DNA from: a virus
IMG/VR virus record: IMGVR_UViG_3300044970_002471
Coordinates: 1 to 26,424 of that record
Length of the DNA: 26,424 bases
Reading direction: 5' to 3' (one strand)
Part shown: piece after piece, positions 1 through 7,992 of the stretch
Layout of the letters: the number at the start of each line of letters is the position of its first letter
Position numbering within the stretch: the first letter of the stretch is position 1
Notes under the pieces: generated by a model
The model's database searches: none
Told to the model about the DNA's origin: nothing
Seen by the model: the letters and a program-made list of their open reading frames with translations, nothing else
Program-made: the position numbers and the translations under genes

Positions 1-545
1 CTGGTGCTCTGAACACTCTTGCTCAGATTGGTTATCGTGCTCCTCAGTATGGTATTGCATTTGGTTATCGTTATGGAACCGAAGGCACTCGTGTTCGTAC
101 CTTCAATGCTATTAACGGTGGTTCTGGTGCTCTTGCTTCTGGTCAATCTTCCAACAGCTATGCTATCAATGCTTACTGGCAACCTAAGAAGTCTGGTATT
201 GTACCTTCAATCTCAGGTGCTTATGGTTGGAATGATGTTAGCCTGAATTCTCTTGGTAAGACAACTCCTACTGGTGCTACCAACTCCCAGACCTGGTTTG
301 CTGGTCTTCAGTGGAGTGATGTGTTTGCTAAGGGAAATGCTGCTGGTTTTGCCATCGGTGCTCCTGGTAATGCTGCTTCACTTACTGATAGTCAGAAGGC
401 TCTGATGTGGGAAGCTTTCTATCGTTACAAAGTCAGCGATAACATTAGCATCACTCCTGCTGTGTTTTATGTTTCCAACAATCAAGGACTCAAGAATGCT
501 TCAGATAACTATGGTGGTGTGATTCAGACGACTTTTAGGTTTTGA
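1..545 (+). CDS. Cyanobacterial-type outer-membrane porin, 3' part
   Basis: Open in the frame beginning at base 3 from the window edge to TGA at 543-545, so about 180 C-terminal residues are present and the start lies outside. The translation alternates short amphipathic strands with Gly/Ser/Asn-rich turns and ends in the strand GGVIQTTFRF. A terminal Phe is the usual outer-membrane beta-barrel signal. The block with WFAGLQWSDVF, the Ala/Gly-rich stretch, EAFYRYKVSDNISITPAVFY and the final strand follow the order found at the end of marine Synechococcus and Prochlorococcus porins (OprB/iron-uptake porin type). Such proteins pass small solutes across the outer membrane. The codons are GC-richer and more uniform (GGT, GCT, GTT, CTT) than those of the glycan genes, as in highly expressed host genes. 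A strong terminator follows directly. Recent host origin is inferred. The main uncertainty is whether the 5' part is intact. Confidence 0.85.
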   Translation, partial: GALNTLAQIGYRAPQYGIAFGYRYGTEGTRVRTFNAINGGSGALASGQSSNSYAINAYWQPKKSGIVPSISGAYGWNDVSLNSLGKTTPTGATNSQTWFAGLQWSDVFAKGNAAGFAIGAPGNAASLTDSQKALMWEAFYRYKVSDNISITPAVFYVSNNQGLKNASDNYGGVIQTTFRF

Positions 546-567
546 TAAGTACTCATAAGATGATTGG

Positions 568-596
568 AACCACCCCTTTCTGGGGTGGTTTTTTTT
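568..596 (+). terminator. Rho-independent terminator after the porin gene
   Basis: A perfect 9-bp stem (AACCACCCC at 568-576, GGGGTGGTT at 582-590) with a 5-base loop runs into an uninterrupted T tract to 596. It isolates the porin transcript from the late promoter that begins seven bases further on. Confidence 0.93.
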
Positions 597-602
597 AACT
601 AG

Positions 603-610
603 TATAAATA
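603..610 (+). promoter_or_regulatory. T4-type late promoter
   Basis: An exact TATAAATA, the late promoter element of T4-like phages, also used by cyanomyoviruses. It lies between a terminator and the start of the 648-905 gene. By T4 spacing, transcription would begin near 616. Intergenic placement in the right orientation makes a chance match unlikely despite the AT-rich context. Confidence 0.75.
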
Positions 611-647
611 AGTAAAATATTTTGAAATTTATTTATAGGATTGGAAT

Positions 648-905
648 ATGGAAAATATAAAAATTAGATGTCGTTCTTGTGGAAAAGAATTGGAAGGGCA
701 TCCAATAAAAACTATAACTTGTGGTTGTCCAAATATGGCAACTATTCGTGGTGGAGTCATTACAGCATTAGATTTATCTAATATAGTAATGCTGAATTTT
801 TTTCACACCAAAGAAAAAAATAATGTATTGACAAATGAAGACATTGCTTGGCAAGAAGCACGTCGTCAAAGGAAAGTAGGACGATTGGATTTTGAAGTTC
901 GTTGA
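648..905 (+). CDS. Small zinc-ribbon-like protein
   Basis: An 85-residue protein with CRSC at residues 8-11 and TCGC near 24-27, four cysteines spaced like a small zinc ribbon (CxxC then CxC). The C-terminal half is charged and probably helical (ITNEDIAW-type acidic stretch, then EARRQRKVGR). A purine-rich AGGATT-like site precedes the ATG. The gene stands alone between the late promoter at 603-610 and the sigma-70-type promoter at 965-992, so late expression is expected. No enzyme motif is visible. A nucleic-acid-binding or structural role is possible, but the function is not recognised. Confidence 0.7.
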   Translation: MENIKIRCRSCGKELEGHPIKTITCGCPNMATIRGGVITALDLSNIVMLNFFHTKEKNNVLTNEDIAWQEARRQRKVGRLDFEVR

Positions 906-964
906 TATAAGTTTTGTAAAATACTTTACATTTTTTTAATGTCTGTTTGGTAATCAACACAAAC

Positions 965-992
965 TTGACAACCATAATGTGCTGCTTATTAT
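965..992 (+). promoter_or_regulatory. Sigma-70-type promoter for the small-gene cluster and possibly the glycan operon
   Basis: TTGACA (965-970) matches the -35 consensus exactly. It is followed after 16 bases by TATTAT (987-992), five of six bases of the -10 consensus. The predicted start near 1000 gives a leader of about 20 bases before ATG 1020. No terminator is visible between here and 19883, so transcripts could in principle enter the glycan region. Host-sigma promoters of this kind serve early cyanophage genes. Confidence 0.75.
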
Positions 993-1019
993 AACTAATA
1001 ATATTCAACTTAAAACCCT

Positions 1020-1169
1020 ATGGATCAGCACACCTATGATAATTGGGTGAAGATTAAGGCAACTTTTGAATCTTCTGGCAATACTGACAATATGTTCTAC
1101 AAGAGGGCAGTTGAAATTATAAAGACCAGAAGAGATCCTCTGGCAAAGTTTCTTGGTGATGAAAAATGA
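1020..1169 (+). CDS. Small hypothetical protein (49 aa)
   Basis: A 49-residue soluble protein starting MDQHTYDNWV and ending in KFLGDEK, rich in charged and aromatic residues and probably helical. It is the first gene after the strong promoter at 965-992, and its stop overlaps the next gene (ATGATGTATG context). It has the look of the small early proteins of cyanomyoviruses. No motif gives a function. Confidence 0.65.
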   Translation: MDQHTYDNWVKIKATFESSGNTDNMFYKRAVEIIKTRRDPLAKFLGDEK

Positions 1170-1369
1170 TGTATGAGCAAGAAGAGTTTATTACACGCAC
1201 AGAAGTTCAGGAGATGATCGATGCTTCTATACGAAGACACAACCGTAATGCTTCTATCATTAGTATGTGCGTCGGTTGGGTGGTTCTTGCTCTATTTGCT
1301 GAGGGACTTTTAAGGTTGGTTGAAGTTATTCCACCTTTACTTCCATTTCTTAAAATTACTCTAAACTAA
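1166..1369 (+). CDS. Small single-pass membrane protein (67 aa)
   Basis: The N-terminal 28 residues are charged and helical (EEFITRTEVQEMIDASIRR). One hydrophobic segment follows at about 31-50 (IISMCVGWVVLALFAEGLL), then a second Pro-containing hydrophobic stretch (VIPPLLPFLKI). It overlaps the previous gene by 4 bases. ATG 1169 is an alternative start three bases later. The N-in topology and small size suit an early membrane-acting phage protein, but the role is unknown. Confidence 0.65.
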   Translation: MMYEQEEFITRTEVQEMIDASIRRHNRNASIISMCVGWVVLALFAEGLLRLVEVIPPLLPFLKITLN

Positions 1370-1378
1370 TCTTTTTAT

Positions 1379-1483
1379 ATGGAAAAAGAAAATATGAGTA
1401 GCACAATATTTTCAGCAATGATTATTTTTGGTATAATCGGACTATTCATTGTTTGGGCACTCAATCACGCATATCCACAATGA
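1379..1483 (+). CDS. Membrane microprotein (34 aa)
   Basis: The protein begins MEKENMSS. Residues 9-27 form one strongly hydrophobic helix (TIFSAMIIFGIIGLFIVWA), and it ends NHAYPQ. The gene stops at 1481-1483, where the next gene starts in another frame (1480), giving a 4-base ATGA overlap. An internal ATG at residue 6 is an alternative start. The tight overlap with its neighbour supports it as a real gene; the function is unknown. Confidence 0.55.
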   Translation: MEKENMSSTIFSAMIIFGIIGLFIVWALNHAYPQ

Positions 1484-1602
1484 TTTTTCATATCATAGAA
1501 GCACTTGCTGCAAGTCCAATATGGTTAGGACTTTGTGGAGCAGGTTTGACTATTGCTCCGATTATTGGTATAATGATAATTCATAGATCACCTAAAAAGT
1601 AA
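1480..1602 (+). CDS. Membrane microprotein (40 aa)
   Basis: A 40-residue protein with a hydrophobic helix at about 12-34 ([20 protein letters not shown] and on) and a positively charged C-terminus (HRSPKK), which suggests C-in topology. It overlaps the preceding microprotein by 4 bases and ends 10 bases before gmd. It completes a four-gene overlapping early cluster. No function is recognised. Confidence 0.55.
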   Translation: MIFHIIEALAASPIWLGLCGAGLTIAPIIGIMIIHRSPKK

Positions 1603-1612
1603 TATTTTTTTC

Positions 1613-2614
1613 ATGAAAATAGCATTAATCACTGGCATTACTGGGCAGGATGGTTCTTATCTTGCTGAATTACTTTTAGGAAAAGGATATGAAGTTCATG
1701 GCATTATTAGGAGGTCTTCTCTTATTAATACTCATAGAATTGATCATATTTACAACAGCATTAAACTACATTACGGAGACCTCACCGACTCTACTAACTT
1801 AGTAAGAGTTATTCAGCAGGTTCAACCTGATGAAATTTACAATCTTGGTGCTCAGAGTCATGTAAAGGTTTCTTTTGAGATGCCTGAGTATACAGGACAA
1901 ACAGATGCATTGGGAACACTCCGTGTTCTTGAAGCAGTTCGTTTGCTTGGAATGGAAGGTAATGTTCGTATCTATCAAGCATCCACCTCAGAGATGTTTG
2001 GGATGGTTCAAGAGATTCCACAGAAAGAAACCACACCATTCTATCCTCGTTCTCCTTATGGGTGTGCTAAGGTTTATGGGTATTGGATTACTAAAAATTA
2101 TCGTGAGGCATATGAAATGTATGCTTGCACGGGGATTCTTTTTAATCATGAATCTCCTCGCAGGGGTGAGACATTTGTTACAAGAAAAATTGTAAAAGCA
2201 TTATCTAAAATTTCTGTCGGACTTCAAGATTGTTTATATCTTGGTAATTTAAATGCTAAAAGAGATTGGGGACATGCAAAAGATTTTGTGGAAGCAATGT
2301 GGTTAATGCTTCAGCAAGATAACCCTGATGATTATGTAATTGCAACAGGGAAACAATATTCAGTTAAAGAATTTGTAAATGCTGCCGGTCCTTATTTTGG
2401 TCTTCATATTGAATGGAAAGGTGAAGGATTGGATGAAGTTGGAGTTGAAAAGTTTAGTGGAAAACCAATCATTCGTGTTGATTCTAAATATTTTAGACCG
2501 ACTGAAGTAGAGACTTTATTGGGTGATGCTACAAAAGCAAAGGAAAAATTAGGTTGGGAACCTAAAATTTCTTTTGAGCAATTAGTTGAGGATATGTGTA
2601 TTCATGGACAGTAA
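1613..2614 (+). CDS. gmd: GDP-mannose 4,6-dehydratase
   Basis: An NADP-dependent extended short-chain dehydrogenase that turns GDP-D-mannose into GDP-4-keto-6-deoxy-D-mannose, the precursor of GDP-L-fucose, GDP-D-rhamnose and related sugars. Visible features are the nucleotide-binding GITGQDG (8-14), the TSEMFG active-site block (125-130), the YGCAK catalytic Tyr/Lys pair (149, 153) and the family signature [16 protein letters not shown] (178-193). At 333 residues it is somewhat shorter than the bacterial enzymes of about 370, but all catalytic elements are present. No clear Shine-Dalgarno precedes the ATG. It heads the glycan run and overlaps the next gene by 11 bases. No classical GDP-fucose synthase gene follows in the window. 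Base composition is less AT-rich than in the transferases downstream. Confidence 0.95.
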   Translation: MKIALITGITGQDGSYLAELLLGKGYEVHGIIRRSSLINTHRIDHIYNSIKLHYGDLTDSTNLVRVIQQVQPDEIYNLGAQSHVKVSFEMPEYTGQTDALGTLRVLEAVRLLGMEGNVRIYQASTSEMFGMVQEIPQKETTPFYPRSPYGCAKVYGYWITKNYREAYEMYACTGILFNHESPRRGETFVTRKIVKALSKISVGLQDCLYLGNLNAKRDWGHAKDFVEAMWLMLQQDNPDDYVIATGKQYSVKEFVNAAGPYFGLHIEWKGEGLDEVGVEKFSGKPIIRVDSKYFRPTEVETLLGDATKAKEKLGWEPKISFEQLVEDMCIHGQ

Positions 2615-3401
2615 TTTTCCAAACATTTATTGTGCAAGTTTAAAAGAAAGCAAAGACCGTCAAGAAAATATCAAAAGACAATTTTTAGAAAATAATATTC
2701 AATCATTTCAATTTCTTTTATCAGATAGATTTGAAAATACAAATGATATAATTGAAGGTTCTAAAGTATTTTATCTTGATGATGGAACAAAGGGAGCAAT
2801 AACTTCACATCTTAGAATGATAAATTATTGGTATAATAATACTAATGAACCTTATGGTTTCTTTTGTGAAGATGATCTGAGTTTAGAAACTATTCAATAT
2901 TGGAATTTTACTTGGGAAGAATTTATTGAAAATCTACCAAAAGATTGGGATTGTATTCAATTAATGTGTGCAAGTGAAAATTCTGATGATATTAGATTGA
3001 GAAGAAGAACTTGGGATGATTTTTCTGTTGGTGCTTATATTGTCACAAGAAGGTTTGCAAAAGTTTTAATTGATACTTTTATAAAAGAAGATAAATTTCT
3101 TTTGGAGTTTCCGAATAATAATGATTGGGTTCCTTTGGCAGAACATTTGATTTATTATTCACCAAAAAGTGTTGTAGATAGTCAAAATTTAGAATATAAT
3201 GTTTATGTTCTTCCTTTATTCGTAGAAGAAATAAAATTTACTACTACGTTTTTTTATAGAAAATCAAAATATTGGGGAGAAGATACTGGACTATATAAAG
3301 AAACACATAAAGGTCATCATATTGATTCTTATCATAAAGTTTTAAATTGGTGGAAAAATGTGGGAAAAAATTTATCTTTGAATGAAATATTAAATAAATG
3401 A
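2604..3401 (+). CDS. GT25-like glycosyltransferase
   Basis: A GT25-type (LPS glycosyltransferase/procollagen galactosyltransferase) domain covers nearly the whole 265-residue protein. The N-terminal [20 protein letters not shown] matches the family's opening strand and the arginine that follows it. [12 protein letters not shown] (about 61-72) is the conserved 'GEIGCALSH'-like turn, and [10 protein letters not shown] (about 86-95) holds the ExD metal and nucleotide site. ATG 2604 was chosen over the in-frame TTG at 2586 because residues from 2604 align directly with the family start. It overlaps gmd by 11 bases. Donor and acceptor cannot be told from sequence. No membrane segment is seen, so it should act in the cytosol. 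Confidence 0.8.
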   Translation: MDSNFPNIYCASLKESKDRQENIKRQFLENNIQSFQFLLSDRFENTNDIIEGSKVFYLDDGTKGAITSHLRMINYWYNNTNEPYGFFCEDDLSLETIQYWNFTWEEFIENLPKDWDCIQLMCASENSDDIRLRRRTWDDFSVGAYIVTRRFAKVLIDTFIKEDKFLLEFPNNNDWVPLAEHLIYYSPKSVVDSQNLEYNVYVLPLFVEEIKFTTTFFYRKSKYWGEDTGLYKETHKGHHIDSYHKVLNWWKNVGKNLSLNEILNK

Positions 3402-4063
3402 AATTTTTAACATTCTTGAATAGTGGATGCATAGACATTTGCAAAAATATGTTAATTTCTGCAGAAAGAGTAGGAATTGATGTAAATGATTTTTATATTG
3501 CTTGCTTAGACAATAATGCATATGAAAATCTAAATGAATATAAAAATGCTTTTCTTTATGTTGACCAACCAGTAGTTGAATATCAAAATTGGACTTTTGA
3601 TGAAAATAGTGGTTTTAGAAATATTGTAAAAAATAAATGGAGCATTATTCAAAAAATTTATCAAGAACACAAAAACTTATGTTGGGTTGATACTGATATT
3701 GTATTTGTTGAAAATCCGACTGAATATATCTCAGGACACGAAGAAGTTCTTTTTCAGGGAGATTCTCCTGGATCTACTTTGTGTTCTGGATTTATGGTTT
3801 TCAATGAAAGTAAAGAATGTGAACAGATGATAAACGATTGTGCTTCTTCTGAGGGGCAGGACGATCAACTAATTATTAATGATGTAGCAATTAACAAATA
3901 TCCAGAAAATATTGCTATCCTAAATCGTGACTTGTTTCCAAATGGATATGCATATTATACTGAAGGAAAAAAGAAAAATGCTTTTATTGTTCATAATAAT
4001 TGGATGGTTGGTGTAGGCACTAAAATTGAAAAGTTTAAGGAGGAAAAATTATGGTACTTATGA
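3398..4063 (+). CDS. GT77-like nucleotide-diphospho-sugar transferase
   Basis: A GT-A-fold transferase of 221 residues. The metal-binding DxD is VDTDIVFVENP (residues 97-107), and the C-terminal HNNWMVG (about 199-205) matches the HxN/W closing motif of the 'Nucleotid_trans' (GT77) group. The middle part, GDSPGSTLCSGFMVFN followed by GQDDQL, is the expected acceptor-side block. It overlaps the preceding stop (ATGA) and the next start. It is soluble with no signal peptide. In other organisms this family adds galactose, arabinose or xylose, but specificity here is unknown. Confidence 0.7.
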   Translation: MKFLTFLNSGCIDICKNMLISAERVGIDVNDFYIACLDNNAYENLNEYKNAFLYVDQPVVEYQNWTFDENSGFRNIVKNKWSIIQKIYQEHKNLCWVDTDIVFVENPTEYISGHEEVLFQGDSPGSTLCSGFMVFNESKECEQMINDCASSEGQDDQLIINDVAINKYPENIAILNRDLFPNGYAYYTEGKKKNAFIVHNNWMVGVGTKIEKFKEEKLWYL

Positions 4064-4914
4064 AAAATGATGCATTAAGACCTGCATCAATATCACCCAC
4101 ATATCCCCCTTATCATACTGGAGAATATCTTGAGGAATATTTCTTTAAAAGATGGAATGAGGAAAATATTCAATCGGATAGAGAATATATTGATGTCTTC
4201 TGGACTAATAATTTCTGCAATTCAATGTTTGCAGGACAACAGTATAGAAATATTCAAGAAGAGTTGGATAATGTGTTAGATTCGGATGGAAAATATTTCA
4301 CGGTATCGCAATTTGATGATGGACCTTTTGAAAAATTTCCAAAAGATACTTTAATTTTCTCTGCTGGTGGGAATCGTGAAGGTGATAATATTATCCCAAT
4401 TCCTTTGATTTGTAGTTCAATCCCAAAAGAATGGATTCCAAATAAAGAAAAAACCATCTTTGCTTCTTTTGTTGGGTCACGAGATACTCATCCGATTCGT
4501 ATGGATATGTGTAAGCATCTAAGTGGCAAAAATGGATATGAAATTACTGCAGGAAACTGGTCTACAACAGTCCCTATGGATAATTTCAAAAAGTTTATTG
4601 ACATCACTTGTTCAAGTAAATTTGGACTTGCTCCAAGAGGGTATGGGAAAAGTAGTTTTAGACTTTATGAAATTCTTCAACTGGGAACTGTTCCTGTTTA
4701 TGTTTCTAATGAACATTATATTCCTTGGTTGGATGAATTGGATTGGAATGATTTTTGTATTCCTATAAATGAAGATGAGATTGAAGATATTGATACTATA
4801 CTAAAATCAATAGATGATGTAGAATATAAAAAACTTCTTGAGAATGGTAAAAAAGTTTATGAGGAGTATTTTTCTTTAGAGGGAATGTTTCAAAATATTA
4901 TAAAAAGATTATGA
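4051..4914 (+). CDS. Exostosin-like GT47 glycosyltransferase
   Basis: A 287-residue protein whose C-terminal half carries the GT47/exostosin signature SKFGLAPRGYGKSSFRLYE (189-207) followed by LGTVPVYVS, the nucleotide-sugar binding region. The start at 4051 is supported by AAGGAGG at 4037-4043, the best Shine-Dalgarno in the glycan region, and gives a 13-base overlap with the previous gene. It is all cytosolic by sequence. GT47 enzymes use UDP-activated glucuronate, xylose, galactose or GlcNAc in eukaryotes; bacterial members occur in surface glycan loci. Confidence 0.78.
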   Translation: MVLMKNDALRPASISPTYPPYHTGEYLEEYFFKRWNEENIQSDREYIDVFWTNNFCNSMFAGQQYRNIQEELDNVLDSDGKYFTVSQFDDGPFEKFPKDTLIFSAGGNREGDNIIPIPLICSSIPKEWIPNKEKTIFASFVGSRDTHPIRMDMCKHLSGKNGYEITAGNWSTTVPMDNFKKFIDITCSSKFGLAPRGYGKSSFRLYEILQLGTVPVYVSNEHYIPWLDELDWNDFCIPINEDEIEDIDTILKSIDDVEYKKLLENGKKVYEEYFSLEGMFQNIIKRL

Positions 4915-6293
4915 TACCTAAAAATATATTTCAATCATGGATAACTAAAGATCTTCATCCAGAAATACAAAAAAAAGTTAATTTAATAAAAGAGTTGAAT
5001 CCTGAATATAATTATCAACTCTATACTGATTCGGAAATTGATGAATTTGTAAATACTTTTTATCCAGGAGAAGTATCAGAATGTTTTAATAGATTGAATA
5101 TTTCCGTAGCAAAAGTTGATTTTTGGAGATATTTGGTTCTTTACAAATATGGTGGGATATATCTTGACTTGGATTCATCTATTAATGTTTCTTTGAATGA
5201 ACTTATAAATGAAAATGATAGTGCGATTATCACAGCAGAAACTAATCCAAATACTTTCGTTCAGTGGGCTTTGATTTTTGATAGAGAGCATCCAATTTTA
5301 AATAAAGTTATTGAATTAATTCTTGATAATATTCAAAATAATTCATATCCAAATGACATATTGCAAATGACAGGACCTCAAGTTTATTCTAAAGCAATAT
5401 TTGAAGTTCATTATGAAGTATTTGGAAAAGAATTAAATTTTAAAGATATAAACCAAACCACCGATATTACATTAGCTAAAAATTCTTGTTCTTATAGGAT
5501 TTATGGAGTTGATTATAATAATAAATTTACTTTTAAGTTTCCAGAAAGTGAGTATCTTTATTTTGAAAAAGAACCTTGGAGAAATGAAATAGCAAAAAAA
5601 GAACTTTTACATCCAAAGTTAAATGTTGATAATGTTTATGTTTGTCATTATAAAAAATTAGAGGAAAGAAAAAAATCTATTCTAGAACAATTTAAAGAAG
5701 AAAAAATTTATAGATATGAATTCGTAGAAAATTTTGATAAAACTAAATGGGATGTTAGAGAAATAGAAAGGGAATATCCCAAAGTGTTCAAAGATTGGAA
5801 AAAAGGATTAGATTCTTATGATGATGATGCTCAAAATTCTGAAAGATCATTAGCATTAAAACATGCATTTATTCTAAAAGATATATTTAAAAAACAGCAT
5901 CAAACAACTTTAATTTTGGAAGATGATATTATTTTGTGTGATAATTTTGTAAATTATTGCAATCATTTTATATCTCAACTTCCAGATGATTGGGATATTG
6001 CTTGGGTTGGATCTTGTTTAAATTTGCATGAACCGAGTGTTGATGGTAAATATGTTTATAAAACAAATAGAGGATCTAGATGCACTCACGCATTTTTAGT
6101 CAGTGCATCTATGGTAAATAAGGTAATAGATTGTATATCTGATATTAATCTACCTTCGGATCATTTTTATAATTATTTGATTAAAAAATTCAACTTAAAT
6201 AATTATTGGTTTGAACCTTCTTTGGCTAACCAGAGTTTAGGATACAAATCGGAAATATCTGGAAATTATTGGAACGAATCTATTGTGGGGTAA
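4911..6293 (+). CDS. Two-domain GT32-GT25 glycosyltransferase fusion
   Basis: This 460-residue protein joins two catalytic domains. Residues 1-220 form a GT32 (OCH1-like, sugar-binding DXD) domain: it opens IPKNIFQSW, has VAKVDFWRYLVLYKYGGIY (67-84) and the DLDSS DxD at 86-90. Residues 235-460 form a GT25 domain: NVYVCHYKKLEERK (241-254), SERSLALKHAF (310-320), LILEDDIIL with the ExD at 337-339, and GSRCTHAFLV near 385-395. The fusion implies that two sugars are added in sequence to one acceptor. It overlaps the previous stop (ATGA) and has its own partner GT25 upstream at 2604-3401. Both active sites look intact. Confidence 0.82.
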   Translation: MIPKNIFQSWITKDLHPEIQKKVNLIKELNPEYNYQLYTDSEIDEFVNTFYPGEVSECFNRLNISVAKVDFWRYLVLYKYGGIYLDLDSSINVSLNELINENDSAIITAETNPNTFVQWALIFDREHPILNKVIELILDNIQNNSYPNDILQMTGPQVYSKAIFEVHYEVFGKELNFKDINQTTDITLAKNSCSYRIYGVDYNNKFTFKFPESEYLYFEKEPWRNEIAKKELLHPKLNVDNVYVCHYKKLEERKKSILEQFKEEKIYRYEFVENFDKTKWDVREIEREYPKVFKDWKKGLDSYDDDAQNSERSLALKHAFILKDIFKKQHQTTLILEDDIILCDNFVNYCNHFISQLPDDWDIAWVGSCLNLHEPSVDGKYVYKTNRGSRCTHAFLVSASMVNKVIDCISDINLPSDHFYNYLIKKFNLNNYWFEPSLANQSLGYKSEISGNYWNESIVG

Positions 6294-6295
6294 TT

Positions 6296-7147
6296 ATGGT
6301 GGTGACAAAAACTTTAATAGCAAATTTTGATAAAAAAAATAAAGAAAATATAGAGATACGAGAAAAAACCGAAATGCAAAATCATCCATTTGAATTGATG
6401 GAAACAAAACACGGAAACCTCATTATAAACAAATTTGATGAATTATCTCCTTTTTGGGGAGTTGGTAGTCAAATTATGAGAAGGGGATATTATGATATGC
6501 CAGAAATCAACCTTACAAAAGAAATATTGATACAATCAAGAAAAAAATATGGTGATGGTGTAATTGCTTTAGATTGTGGGGCAAATATTGGAGTCCATTC
6601 TGTTGAATGGGGAAAATTAATGAATGGGTGGGGATCGGTATATTCTTTTGAAGCTCAAACACCAATATATTATGCTTTATGTGGTTCTTTAGTTTTGAAC
6701 AGTTGCTTTAATGTTACAGCAAAAAATATTGCTCTTGGTAAAACAAATGGACATATAGGAGTTCCAAATATTAATTATTTCAAAAATAGTTCTTTTGGTA
6801 GTGTTGAAATCAAAAAAAGAGAAAATACGGAATGGATTGGGCAAGAAATAAATTACAATAATACTTATGAGATTCCTTTATCTACAATTGATTCTTTTAA
6901 TTTTGAAAGAATTGATTTAATAAAAGTTGATGTTGAAGGAATGGAAGAGGATGTTTTTGGTGGTTTTTTAACTACTATTGAAAAATTAAAACCAACAATA
7001 TTTTTTGAACATTCTAAATCTAATAAAAATTGTTTAGAATTAATTTTAAAAAGTCGGGGATATGATATTCAGTATGAAGGAAACAATGCTCTTGCTACTC
7101 ATAATGAATCTCAAATTACTATAAATTTATCTGATTTTACCTTATAA
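6296..7147 (+). CDS. FkbM-family methyltransferase
   Basis: A 283-residue S-adenosylmethionine-dependent methyltransferase of the FkbM type. An N-terminal extension of about 80 residues precedes the SAM motif IALDCGANIGVHSVEWG. SVYSFEAQTP forms motif II, and DLIKVDVEGMEEDVFGG is the acidic motif that defines FkbM proteins. ATG 6296 was preferred to TTG 6269 because the latter would overlap the upstream gene by 25 bases without a better ribosome site. These enzymes usually O-methylate sugars. It lies between the GT fusion and the fucosyltransferase-like gene, so methyl capping of the same glycan is inferred. Confidence 0.82.
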   Translation: MVVTKTLIANFDKKNKENIEIREKTEMQNHPFELMETKHGNLIINKFDELSPFWGVGSQIMRRGYYDMPEINLTKEILIQSRKKYGDGVIALDCGANIGVHSVEWGKLMNGWGSVYSFEAQTPIYYALCGSLVLNSCFNVTAKNIALGKTNGHIGVPNINYFKNSSFGSVEIKKRENTEWIGQEINYNNTYEIPLSTIDSFNFERIDLIKVDVEGMEEDVFGGFLTTIEKLKPTIFFEHSKSNKNCLELILKSRGYDIQYEGNNALATHNESQITINLSDFTL

Positions 7148-7992
7148 TGAAAATATGCTTCTCTGATTTTTGGTCTCCTTTTGATCCAAATAATAATTTT
7201 TTCATTCACACTCTAAGAGAATTATTTGAAGATATTCAAATAGTAAATCCAGAAGATGCTGATGTAATGTTTTTCAGTGTCTTTGGGAATGAAAATAAAT
7301 TGTATAAGAATTGTAAAAAAATATTTTTTACTGGAGAAAATATAAGACCAAATTTTAAAACGTGTGATTATTCCTTAACTTTTGATTTTGAAAGTTATGA
7401 TGGTAAAAATTTTAGACTGCCTCTTTGGTATCTTTATATTGACTGGTTTAAAGTAAAAACCTATGATAATCCTCAATGGTTAATTCCTGAGGATTATCTT
7501 TACGGTAAAAATGAATATTCACTAAAAGAAAAAAATAAGTTTTGTTCTATTGTTTATGGGAAACAAGTTGATTCTAGAATCAATGCAATTCAAAATATTT
7601 CCAGATATAAAAAAGTAGATATTTTTGGAAAAGCAAATCCAAATTATCATTTACCTGATGGAGAAAAATATAAATTGGATTTAATTTCTAATTATAAATT
7701 TTCTCTTTGTTATGAAAATTCCGTAACTCCTGGTTATCATACTGAAAAACTTTTGCACGGAAAAGTAGCAGGAAATATTCCAATTTATTATGGTGACAAA
7801 ACTGTTTGTAAAGATTTTAATTCAAAGTGTTTTGTTAATACAGTAAATATGTCTGATGAAGAATTGATTGAAACAATTAAACAAATTGATACAAATAAAG
7901 AATTGTATGATAGAATGAATTCTGAACCTTTATTTGAAAATAAAATTTCTCTTGAACCATTAATTAAAAATCTTTATAAAATTTTAAAATGA
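7147..7992 (+). CDS. GT10 fucosyltransferase-like protein
   Basis: The C-terminal half has the alpha-1,3-fucosyltransferase (GT10) signature: SLCYENSVTPGYHTEKLL (186-203) and then IPIYYGD (211-217), the GDP-fucose binding loop. The N-terminal half (281 residues in total) ends in FFTGENIRPNF, also typical of the family. There is no membrane anchor, as in bacterial GT10 enzymes. It shares one base with the preceding stop and overlaps the next gene. GDP-fucose or a related GDP-6-deoxyhexose is the expected donor, which links it to Gmd at the head of the run. Confidence 0.8.
   Translation: MKICFSDFWSPFDPNNNFFIHTLRELFEDIQIVNPEDADVMFFSVFGNENKLYKNCKKIFFTGENIRPNFKTCDYSLTFDFESYDGKNFRLPLWYLYIDWFKVKTYDNPQWLIPEDYLYGKNEYSLKEKNKFCSIVYGKQVDSRINAIQNISRYKKVDIFGKANPNYHLPDGEKYKLDLISNYKFSLCYENSVTPGYHTEKLLHGKVAGNIPIYYGDKTVCKDFNSKCFVNTVNMSDEELIETIKQIDTNKELYDRMNSEPLFENKISLEPLIKNLYKILK

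Noticed and set aside
2586-2603. TTG start for the GT25-like protein
   Set aside because: GT25 homology begins at residues coded after ATG 2604, and an ATG start with an 11-base overlap fits the operon style.
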